Assembly (NCBI GenBank): GCA_947628025.1
Contig: CANQYH010000002.1
Coordinates: forward strand, 1-34,836
Direction of reading: 5' to 3'
Source: an uncultured Lachnospiraceae bacterium
GTDB taxonomy: Bacteria; Bacillota; Clostridia; Lachnospirales; Lachnospiraceae
Length of the DNA: 34,836 bases
The position numbers were made by a program, and so were the translations under genes. Of the stretch, positions 15,158-22,757 are shown piece after piece. Position 1 is the stretch's first letter. The number at the start of each line of letters is the position of its first letter. A model generated the notes under the pieces. It made no database searches. It was not told the origin of the DNA and worked only from the letters and a program-made list of their open reading frames with translations.

Positions 15158-17044
15158 ATGGAAAAAATGCCCTCGGCGTACAGAAAAAGGTCTGCGGTGC
15201 TGCGGTACCGCTGGCGGGAAGAAGCGCTGGTACTTTTAGCCCTGACCGCGTTCGCGTTTTTCATTAACAGGGGCGTGGAACTGAAAGGGCTGGCCGGGGA
15301 CGATCTGCAGCTCTGGCTCTCTTACGAGGAGCAGCCGTTTTGGAAATTTATGTTTCCTGTCGGGACCCCTTATTTCCGTTTTGTTTATAATCTGCTTTCA
15401 TATATCGAATTGAGCCTAGCAGGGAGCCATGTGGATTGGTTCCTGACCGTCAATCTCCTGGTCAACAGTATGATCGCATATACGGTGTTCCGCTTTGCCA
15501 GGCGGCTTTCCAATCAGGGGCTGGTCGGATTTATCGCCGGTATTTTGTACCTTTGGTCCGGAATGTCCTGTTACCAGATCGCCCAGGTTTTGGGGCTGAT
15601 GGAAAGCATGGCACTCTGGACGGCGATCGGCATTCTCTATTGCGTTTATCGTTATGTCAACGATCAGGAAGAAGAGAAAGGGTTTTATTATATCGCCTGC
15701 GCCCTGTATTTTGCCGTCTGCTTCATTCACGAACGCTATATGGTATTGCTGCCGCTGCCTTTCGTGGCGCTTTTGATGCGGAAAAACCGGCGCCTGTTGG
15801 ATTGGGCTCTTCCGGCGGCGCTTTTCGCGCTGGTACAGCTGATCCGGCTGGCGGCGATCGGGACGCTGTTGCCTGCAGGCACAGGCTATACGAGCGTCGC
15901 AGAAACGTTTGAGCTGAAACAGGCGGTTGTTTTTGCATTCCAGCAGATTTTATATATGCTGGGCATCAATCTGGGACCGGAGTATCTCTGCGCTTTGTCG
16001 TGGGCGAATACCCCGCGGCTGGTGAAGCTGGCCGTGGCAGCCGCGGTCCTGGCGCTGGCGTTTTTGATCGTCCTTTATGTGATACGGATCGTGAAAGATA
16101 GGGAGGAGCGGCCGGTCTATCTGAAAAATTCCCTGCTGTTTATCCTGTTTATCGGCCTTTGCGTTGCCTGTTCCAGCGTGACGGTCCGGCTGGAACTGCG
16201 GTGGATCTATGTGTCCATGACCGCTGCCTGGCTGTTCCTGGCATATATGTGCGGCGTACTTTCCGGGACGGCCGCTTTTGAGGACGCCGTGGGCAAGCGC
16301 CCGGCGGAGGCCTACCGGATGGACTATCAGGGTAGAATGATGTGCCTGACCGGACTTCTGATCTATGCGGCGCTGACCGGTTTCGTAGAGACCAGTTACC
16401 GCGAATATTATCCTAACATTTATTTCTGGCATCAGCAGCAGCAGTACAATTCTCTGGCGGAGGAGACCTGGGAAAAATACGGAGAGGATGTGTTCGGGAA
16501 AAAGATCTATATCCTGAAGAACACATATAATGTTTCGGATTTTTATGCAAGTACGTTTTTTAAGACGTTCGATAAGGAAAAAAAGGCGGAGGGGACAGAG
16601 GTTCGATTTGTGGACAGCATCCGAGACTTCGGCCTGGTCACGAATAATATGCTGGTTCTAAGGGAAGATCCTGCGTTCTATGCGTATCAGGATATCACCG
16701 ATATGGTGCGGAATCTGAAGTGCGAGCCGGTCTACGGCTATTATCGGGACGGCTGGATGGATGAGAGCGCGAAAGTGCGGATCATGGCCGGCGGTACCGG
16801 CGTGATCCACCTGCAGCTTTTGTACCCGGGAGTTATGGAGGGCACGGAAGAAACGGAGATTACGATCAACGGGGAATCGGTGCGTACTGTGAAGATCGAT
16901 CAGAGTATTCTGGATCTGGATCTGTCCGCGGAGCCTTATCAGATCGTGGAGTTGACGTTTGAGAATAATTTTTATCTGAAAGACGCGCAGGAGCAGAGAG
17001 GCGAGAAACGATTTTCCATGATCGTGAATTTTACGGCGGATTAG
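15158..17044 (+). CDS. Polytopic membrane protein, GT-C-like, with extracytoplasmic C-terminal domain
   Basis: A 628-residue integral membrane protein with about 9-11 hydrophobic helices in the first 420 residues and a soluble, beta-rich C-terminal part (residues about 425-628). After TM1 a loop carries an Asp pair (LKGLAGDDLQLWLSYEE), like the acidic loop-1 residues of GT-C glycosyltransferases that use polyprenyl-phosphate sugars. The C-terminal part probably lies outside the membrane. AGAGGAG at 15144-15150 supports the ATG. It is not recognisable as a Wzx flippase or Wzy polymerase. The most economical reading is a GT-C type glycosyltransferase of the surface-glycan cluster, moderately supported. 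Confidence 0.6.
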   Translation: MEKMPSAYRKRSAVLRYRWREEALVLLALTAFAFFINRGVELKGLAGDDLQLWLSYEEQPFWKFMFPVGTPYFRFVYNLLSYIELSLAGSHVDWFLTVNLLVNSMIAYTVFRFARRLSNQGLVGFIAGILYLWSGMSCYQIAQVLGLMESMALWTAIGILYCVYRYVNDQEEEKGFYYIACALYFAVCFIHERYMVLLPLPFVALLMRKNRRLLDWALPAALFALVQLIRLAAIGTLLPAGTGYTSVAETFELKQAVVFAFQQILYMLGINLGPEYLCALSWANTPRLVKLAVAAAVLALAFLIVLYVIRIVKDREERPVYLKNSLLFILFIGLCVACSSVTVRLELRWIYVSMTAAWLFLAYMCGVLSGTAAFEDAVGKRPAEAYRMDYQGRMMCLTGLLIYAALTGFVETSYREYYPNIYFWHQQQQYNSLAEETWEKYGEDVFGKKIYILKNTYNVSDFYASTFFKTFDKEKKAEGTEVRFVDSIRDFGLVTNNMLVLREDPAFYAYQDITDMVRNLKCEPVYGYYRDGWMDESAKVRIMAGGTGVIHLQLLYPGVMEGTEETEITINGESVRTVKIDQSILDLDLSAEPYQIVELTFENNFYLKDAQEQRGEKRFSMIVNFTAD

Positions 17045-17087
17045 GAGCTGCGGTGTGAATATACAAAAAGAAAAGGAGCGGGATCGT

Positions 17088-18560
17088 ATGAAAGAGCGGA
17101 GATGGTATTATCTCATGCCGCTGATCGGCGTAGTTTTTTTGATCCGATATGTGTTCAGTGCGTTTTATGATGTAGTATATTCGGATTACATCCGTCTGGT
17201 CAACAGTTATCTGCCGGATGTGTGGAACGCGGCCAAGTTTTTCGTGCCGGATATTTTAACCAGGACGCCGGTTACGTATCTGGCCAGGATCATTAATACG
17301 ACGTTTTTTAACTATCAGATCTCGTTTGATCAGGTATCCGGCGTGCTGTGGCTGGGAGTGTGCGCCGCGCTGGTGGTGGCCTATGGAAATAAAAGAAACA
17401 TCCGCCTGCCGTGGATCGCGGCGGCGATGGCGGCGTTATTCAGTCTGGGCAAGTGGGAGATGCTGATCAATGGCAGCGCCTGGGTCCATTTCCTGGCGTT
17501 TGCCGGTTTTTATTATCATTATCTGATCCTGGACCGCGTATGGAGCGGAGAGGCGAAGAAGAATGACCGAAAGAAGCTGCTTTGTCTTCCCTGGATCCTG
17601 ATCCTCTTTGTTACGGGGCCTTACTGCGCGATCTACGTGATGGTGATCTGGCTGTCCAGCGCTCTGAAATGCCTGCTTACCTGGCTGGAGGAAAAGCGGT
17701 TTAACCGGGAATATGCGGAATATGCGGTTTCTGCGGCGGTTCCGTTCTTTCTCTACCTGCTCAGCAACGCGGCTGCGGACGGGACGCTCCCCGCGGGAGC
17801 TTACGATATCCCGCTGCTGACGCAGCTTCTGGATACGCCGGGATTTTTTGCACGGTTTATATTGAAATCGTTTGCGTCTGTGATCGTGGACGCGGAGTAC
17901 GCCCGGAGCGCATTCTCTACGAATACGCCGTATCTTGTCCTGGGAATGCTGGTGATCGCCGCGTATGTATGGGCGCTCTGGTATCAATACCGGTACCGGC
18001 TGTATGAGGAGTCGATCCTGCCTCTTCTCTTTATTGGAGCCGGCGGGATGAATCATCTGCTGATTCTGCTCGCACGATGGAATTTTTTGGATGAGACTTA
18101 TGGCATGAGCTCCCGATACGCGCTGCAGTTTCAGACCGGGATATTGGGAATATTCCTGACATTTGCCCTGGTATGGAAAAAACAGAGAGAGGGCGCGGAG
18201 GCGGGAGGGAAAAAGAATGCGCTGCGTTCCGTGCGGATTGTGGCGGCCCGCGGCCTGATGCTGGCGTTTATCATTCTGGTGGTTGACGGAAACATCGACA
18301 CCACTCGGCGGGAACTGGATAAGGCTTACTACCGGAGGGCGGTCTGCGTGGAGCGCGCCATGGTGGCGTTGGATTTTGAGAACAAGACGGACGATGAGTT
18401 ACGGAAGTCGTTCGAGTTCCGTACGAGTCTGCCGGAGAGCGGCCAGATGGTGCGAAATGCGCTGACGATCCTGAAAGAAAACGGCTGGAATATCTTTCGT
18501 GACGGCGTAGACGCAGAGGCGCTGAAAGAGGAAGCGGCCCGGCTGGCGGAAGGACGATAA
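17088..18560 (+). CDS. Polytopic membrane protein of the glycan cluster, GT-C-like
   Basis: A 490-residue membrane protein with about 9-10 helices. Loop 1 after TM1 contains YSDYIRLVNSYLPD, an acidic loop as in GT-C enzymes. Residues from about 415 onward form a soluble tail with two helical segments rich in charged residues. Two starts are possible: ATG 17088 with AAGGAG at 17073-17078, or GTG 17055 with AGGAG overlapping the previous stop. I prefer ATG because it places the first helix near the N-terminus as expected. Downstream, rfbF starts 12 bp after its stop, with the ribosome site overlapping it. The function is not certain; polymer assembly or sugar transfer at the outer membrane face is likely. 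Confidence 0.57.
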   Translation: MKERRWYYLMPLIGVVFLIRYVFSAFYDVVYSDYIRLVNSYLPDVWNAAKFFVPDILTRTPVTYLARIINTTFFNYQISFDQVSGVLWLGVCAALVVAYGNKRNIRLPWIAAAMAALFSLGKWEMLINGSAWVHFLAFAGFYYHYLILDRVWSGEAKKNDRKKLLCLPWILILFVTGPYCAIYVMVIWLSSALKCLLTWLEEKRFNREYAEYAVSAAVPFFLYLLSNAAADGTLPAGAYDIPLLTQLLDTPGFFARFILKSFASVIVDAEYARSAFSTNTPYLVLGMLVIAAYVWALWYQYRYRLYEESILPLLFIGAGGMNHLLILLARWNFLDETYGMSSRYALQFQTGILGIFLTFALVWKKQREGAEAGGKKNALRSVRIVAARGLMLAFIILVVDGNIDTTRRELDKAYYRRAVCVERAMVALDFENKTDDELRKSFEFRTSLPESGQMVRNALTILKENGWNIFRDGVDAEALKEEAARLAEGR

Positions 18561-18572
18561 AGGAGAAGCAAG

Positions 18573-19346
18573 ATGAAAGTTGTGATTCTGGCGGGTGGAT
18601 TCGGGACCCGGATCAGCGAGGAGAGCCACCTGAAACCGAAACCGATGATCGAGATCGGCGGCTATCCTATCCTGTGGCACATTATGAAATATTATTCGGA
18701 GTTTGGATTTCATGAGTTTGTGATCTGCCTGGGCTACAAACAGTATGTAGTCAAGGAATTTTTCGCAGATTATTTTCTGCATACCTCCGATGTGACGTTC
18801 GATCTGGCCAATAACCGGATGGAGGTTCATAACAATTACACAGAGCCGTGGAAAGTCACGCTGGTGGATACGGGGCTGAACACGATGACCGGCGGACGTG
18901 TGAAGCGGATCCAGCCTTTTGTCGGAGACGAGCCTTTTATGCTGACGTATGGGGACGGCGTATGTGATGTGGATCTGCATGCGCTGCTGGCGTTCCACCA
19001 GTCCCACGGACGGATCGCCACGATCACGACGGTAAATATCGCGCAGATGAAAGGCGTGCTGGATATCGATGAGGATAACCGGGTCCGGTCGTTCCGTGAG
19101 AAAAATACGGAGGACGCCACGCTGGTCAACGGCGGGTTTATGGTGATGAACCCGGAGATCTTCGGATACCTGGAAGACGATACAACGGTCTTTGAACAGG
19201 GACCGATGCAGCGCCTGGCGGCGGAGGGGCAGCTGATGAGCTACCATCATACCGGGTTCTGGCAGTGCATGGATACCCAGCGGGAGATGAAAAAGCTGGA
19301 GACGCTTTGGGACAGCGGCCGCGCGCCCTGGAAAATATGGAAATAG
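18573..19346 (+). CDS. rfbF: Glucose-1-phosphate cytidylyltransferase
   Basis: A 257-residue nucleotidyltransferase converting CTP and glucose 1-phosphate to CDP-glucose, the entry step for 3,6-dideoxyhexoses. The start VVILAGGFGTRISEE is followed by LKPKPMIEIGGYPILWHIMKYY, a signature nearly specific for RfbF. YGDGVCDVDL holds the metal-binding Asp, and GFWQCMDTQRE closes the fold. Length agrees with the family (about 257). AAGGAG at 18560-18565 lies seven bases before ATG. The next genes, rfbG and rfbH, carry on the pathway. Confidence 0.95.
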   Translation: MKVVILAGGFGTRISEESHLKPKPMIEIGGYPILWHIMKYYSEFGFHEFVICLGYKQYVVKEFFADYFLHTSDVTFDLANNRMEVHNNYTEPWKVTLVDTGLNTMTGGRVKRIQPFVGDEPFMLTYGDGVCDVDLHALLAFHQSHGRIATITTVNIAQMKGVLDIDEDNRVRSFREKNTEDATLVNGGFMVMNPEIFGYLEDDTTVFEQGPMQRLAAEGQLMSYHHTGFWQCMDTQREMKKLETLWDSGRAPWKIWK

Positions 19347-19358
19347 GAGAGAACATAT

Positions 19359-20456
19359 ATGGAAAATATGCCGGCGATTTGGGAGAAACTCCGTTCCTTT
19401 TATCAGGGACGGCGGGTGCTGATGACAGGTCATACCGGGTTTAAGGGCGGATGGCTCTGCCGGATCCTGACAGACCTGGGCGCGGAAGTCACGGGGTATG
19501 GCCTGGAACCACCTACGGAACCGTCCCTGTTTGAGGCAGCCCGGCTGGGGGAGACGTTTTGCAGCGTTACGGGAGACGTCCGGGACCTACCGGGACTGCG
19601 GCGGGTCTTTGAAGAGGTGCAGCCGGAGGCGGTGTTCCATCTGGCGGCGCAGCCGATCGTCAGGGATTCCTACAAAGATCCGGTCTGTACGTACGAGACG
19701 AATGTGATGGGAACGGTCCACGTGCTGGAGTGCGCCCGCCTGTGCGGGAGCGTCCGTTCGCTGCTGAACGTGACGACCGACAAGGTCTATGAGAACCGGG
19801 AGTGGGAGTACGGTTACCGGGAATGTGACCCGCTGGACGGTTACGATCCCTATTCCAATTCCAAATCCTGCTCGGAGCTGGTGACCCACAGCTACGCCCG
19901 GTCGTTTTTCGGGGACGGGCGGTGCGCGATCTCTACGGCCAGGGCCGGCAATGTGATCGGCGGCGGGGACTTCGCCCATGACCGGATCGTGCCGGACTGC
20001 ATCCGCGCGGTGACGGCCGGCCGGGAGATCGTGGTGCGCAATCCCTATTCCACCAGACCGTATCAGCATGTGCTGGAGCCGCTGTCCGTCTATCTGCGGA
20101 TTGTCATGGAGCAGTACGGGGATCCGGGATACGCGGGATATTATAATGTAGGACCGGAAGACCGGGACTGCGTGACGACCGGAGAGCTGGCGGATCTCTT
20201 TTGCGAGGCCTGGGGCGGGGATGCGCGGTGGGTGGACCGGTCGGACGGCGGCCCCCATGAAGCCAATTTCCTGAAGCTGGACTGCTCGAAGATACGGCGC
20301 ATGTTCGGCTGGAGTCCGCGGCTGGGCATCCGCGAGGCGGTGGGCTGGACCGTGGAATGGACGAAAGCGTACTTAAACGGAGCGGAGATGACCGCGGAGA
20401 TGGACCGCCAGATCGCGCGCTTTTTCGGACTGGATGAGGTTCGGCCGCGCGTCTGA
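19359..20456 (+). CDS. rfbG: CDP-glucose 4,6-dehydratase
   Basis: A 365-residue extended short-chain dehydrogenase/reductase that converts CDP-glucose to CDP-4-keto-6-deoxyglucose with tightly bound NAD. The dinucleotide-binding motif is TGHTGFKGGWL at about residues 22-32. The catalytic Tyr-x-x-x-Lys is YSNSK, and the Ser/Thr partner lies in NVTTDKVYEN. HLAAQPIVRDSY and RAGNVIGGGDF are typical of RfbG. The gene follows rfbF after 12 bp with an AGGAGA ribosome site. Confidence 0.95.
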   Translation: MENMPAIWEKLRSFYQGRRVLMTGHTGFKGGWLCRILTDLGAEVTGYGLEPPTEPSLFEAARLGETFCSVTGDVRDLPGLRRVFEEVQPEAVFHLAAQPIVRDSYKDPVCTYETNVMGTVHVLECARLCGSVRSLLNVTTDKVYENREWEYGYRECDPLDGYDPYSNSKSCSELVTHSYARSFFGDGRCAISTARAGNVIGGGDFAHDRIVPDCIRAVTAGREIVVRNPYSTRPYQHVLEPLSVYLRIVMEQYGDPGYAGYYNVGPEDRDCVTTGELADLFCEAWGGDARWVDRSDGGPHEANFLKLDCSKIRRMFGWSPRLGIREAVGWTVEWTKAYLNGAEMTAEMDRQIARFFGLDEVRPRV

Positions 20457-20495
20457 AAGATATAAAATGAGCTTGCAGCAGGCAGAAAGGAACCG

Positions 20496-21836
20496 ATGAT
20501 GTTTGAACATATGACAGAACAGCAGGCGCGGGAGGAGATCCTGCAGATGGTGGGCGAGTACTGCGACCGCTTCCACCAGAAAAAACCATACGAAGAGGGG
20601 GACCGGATTCCCTACGCATCCCGCGTCTATGACAGAGAAGAAATGATGAACCTGGCGGACAGCGCCCTGGAATTCTGGCTGACCTCCGGGCGTTATACGG
20701 ACGCCTTTGAAAAGAAGCTGGCCGCGTATCTGGGCGTGCGTTTCTGCTCCCTGGTCAATTCCGGATCTTCCGCCAACCTGGCCGCGTTTATGGCGCTGAC
20801 CTCTCCGCTGCTGGGAGAGCGCCAGGTGAGGCCGGGCGATGAGATGATCACGGTGGCGGCGGGATTCCCGACGACGGTGACGCCGGCCATCCAGTACGGA
20901 GTGGTTCCGGTATTCGTGGACGTGACCATTCCCCAGTACAATATCGACGCGGAGCGGCTGGAGGACGCCTATACGGAGAAAACGCGGGTGGTCATGATCG
21001 CCCATACTCTGGGCAATCCGTTCGACCTGGCCGCGGTCAAGGATTTCTGCGGCCGTCATGGACTGTGGCTGATCGAGGATAACTGCGACGCGCTTGGCAG
21101 CCGCTATACGATCGGCGGCGAGGAGCGGTTTACCGGTACGGTCGGAGATATCGGGACTTCCAGCTTTTATCCGCCGCATCATATGACCATGGGCGAGGGC
21201 GGGGCCGTCTATACGGACAACCCCCTGCTGCATAAGATCATCCGGTCGCTGCGCGACTGGGGACGGGACTGCAGCTGCCCGCCTGGCCGAGACAATCTCT
21301 GCGGCCACCGGTTCGATCGGCAGTACGGGGAACTTCCGCTGGGGTATGATCACAAATACGTATATTCTCATTTTGGATACAATCTGAAAGCGACGGACAT
21401 GCAGGCGGCCATCGGCTGCGCCCAGCTGGACAAATTCCCGTCGTTCGTGGAGCGCCGCAGGCATAATTTCGACCGGCTGTACCGGGCGCTTCAGGGTACG
21501 GAGGAGAAGCTGATCCTGCCGGAGGCGGCTCCCGGCGCGCGTCCCAGCTGGTTCGGCTTCCTGATCACCTGCCGGGAGGACGTGGACCGGAACGCGGTGG
21601 TCCGGTACGTGGAGCAAAAGGGAGTCCAGACCCGGATGCTGTTCGCAGGCAACCTGACCAGGCACCCTTGCTTCGACCAGATGCGTGCCGCGAAAACGGG
21701 TTACCGGATCGTCGGAGATCTGAGCAATACGGACCGGATCATGCGGGATTCGTTCTGGGTCGGCCTGTATCCGGGTATGACGGACGAGATGATCGATTAC
21801 ATGGCGAAAGTGATTCGCGAGGCGGCCGGCGTATAA
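20496..21836 (+). CDS. rfbH: CDP-6-deoxy-L-threo-D-glycero-4-hexulose-3-dehydrase (E1)
   Basis: A 446-residue PMP-dependent, iron-sulfur 3-dehydrase that removes the C3 hydroxyl. It has the aminotransferase fold but replaces the usual Schiff-base Lys by His in PPHHMTMGEGG (His228-His229), the hallmark of E1. The [2Fe-2S] motif Cys-X1-Cys-X7-Cys is present as Cys259, Cys261 and Cys269, with Cys197 as the probable fourth ligand. E1 needs a flavin/iron-sulfur reductase (E3) to complete C3 deoxygenation, and no such gene is in the window. ATG 20496 or 20499 follows AGAAAGG. Confidence 0.93.
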   Translation: MMFEHMTEQQAREEILQMVGEYCDRFHQKKPYEEGDRIPYASRVYDREEMMNLADSALEFWLTSGRYTDAFEKKLAAYLGVRFCSLVNSGSSANLAAFMALTSPLLGERQVRPGDEMITVAAGFPTTVTPAIQYGVVPVFVDVTIPQYNIDAERLEDAYTEKTRVVMIAHTLGNPFDLAAVKDFCGRHGLWLIEDNCDALGSRYTIGGEERFTGTVGDIGTSSFYPPHHMTMGEGGAVYTDNPLLHKIIRSLRDWGRDCSCPPGRDNLCGHRFDRQYGELPLGYDHKYVYSHFGYNLKATDMQAAIGCAQLDKFPSFVERRRHNFDRLYRALQGTEEKLILPEAAPGARPSWFGFLITCREDVDRNAVVRYVEQKGVQTRMLFAGNLTRHPCFDQMRAAKTGYRIVGDLSNTDRIMRDSFWVGLYPGMTDEMIDYMAKVIREAAGV

Positions 21837-21875
21837 AAGCAGACCGCGGGCGGGCAAAGTACGAGGTGACACGTT

Positions 21876-22733
21876 TTGGGAGAAAAAGAAGCGCGGGACG
21901 GTTACGGCCTGGAGGCGGTCCACCAGGCAAATCTGAAAATATTGAAAGAAGTTGACCGGATCTGCCGTAAATACGGGATCCGTTACATGCTGGATTCCGG
22001 GACGCTTTTGGGAGCGGTCCGCCATAAGGGCTTTATCCCCTGGGACGACGACGCGGATCTGGCCTTTACCAGGGAGAATTATGAGGCGTTTTCCAGGGTC
22101 GCGCCGAAAGAACTGCCCAAAGGTATGCGACTTTTAGAAACGAAAGATCTCCGGGGCGGGCAGGCGTTTTATGATTTTACGCCGCGGATCCTGTATCTGA
22201 ACAGCCGGACCCACGCGGACAGCCGGGAGATGGAGTACTACGAGGGGAAGCTGAACCATCTGTGGGTAGATCTGTTCATCCTGGATGAATTGCCGGAGGG
22301 AAAGCTGGCGGCGACGTGGACCAAAGGGCTCCATACGGTGATCTATGGTTTGGCTATGGGGCACCGGTACCGCCTGGATTTCGGGAAATACGGCCGGATC
22401 AGCGGCCTTGCCGTTCGTTTTCTGGCGGCAGTCGGGAAGAGGATCCCGATGAAGACGATCCGGAAATGGCAGCATAAAGCGGCGGTAAAGGACAGAAAAG
22501 GGAAGAGCGGACTTCTCTATTACAGCAATTACCAGCCGGACTATCTGTATGTGACGCTGAAGCGCGAGTGGAGCGAGGAGACCGTCGATCTGCCGTTTGA
22601 GGACACGGTCCTGATGGCGCCCAAGGGCTGGAACGAGGTATTGACCTGGGTTTACGGCGATTACATGCAGCTGCCGCCGGAGGAGAAACGGACGCCGACC
22701 CATACGGATGGTCAGCTCGTGGTGACCGGCTGA
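21876..22733 (+). CDS. LicD family phosphotransferase
   Basis: A 285-residue LicD-domain protein. This family transfers phosphocholine or other phospho-substituents onto surface glycans, using nucleotide-activated donors. The hallmark motif is complete: MLDSGTLLGAVRHKGF followed by IPWDDDADLAF with Asp57-Asp61 as metal ligands. LNHLWVDLFILDELP is the second conserved block. The start is TTG at 21876 with GAGGTGA at 21863-21869, six bases upstream; no ATG is available before the motif. There is no membrane anchor, so it probably acts on lipid-linked intermediates in the cytosol. No licA/licC-type choline activation genes are seen, so the transferred group is open. Confidence 0.87.
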   Translation: MGEKEARDGYGLEAVHQANLKILKEVDRICRKYGIRYMLDSGTLLGAVRHKGFIPWDDDADLAFTRENYEAFSRVAPKELPKGMRLLETKDLRGGQAFYDFTPRILYLNSRTHADSREMEYYEGKLNHLWVDLFILDELPEGKLAATWTKGLHTVIYGLAMGHRYRLDFGKYGRISGLAVRFLAAVGKRIPMKTIRKWQHKAAVKDRKGKSGLLYYSNYQPDYLYVTLKREWSEETVDLPFEDTVLMAPKGWNEVLTWVYGDYMQLPPEEKRTPTHTDGQLVVTG

Positions 22734-22757
22734 TCGTATTCAGGGAAAGGACGGGAT

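Noticed and set aside
20373..22025. 550-residue minus-strand open frame opposite rfbH
   Set aside because: Antisense shadow; rfbH on the + strand has full catalytic motifs, while this frame has none.
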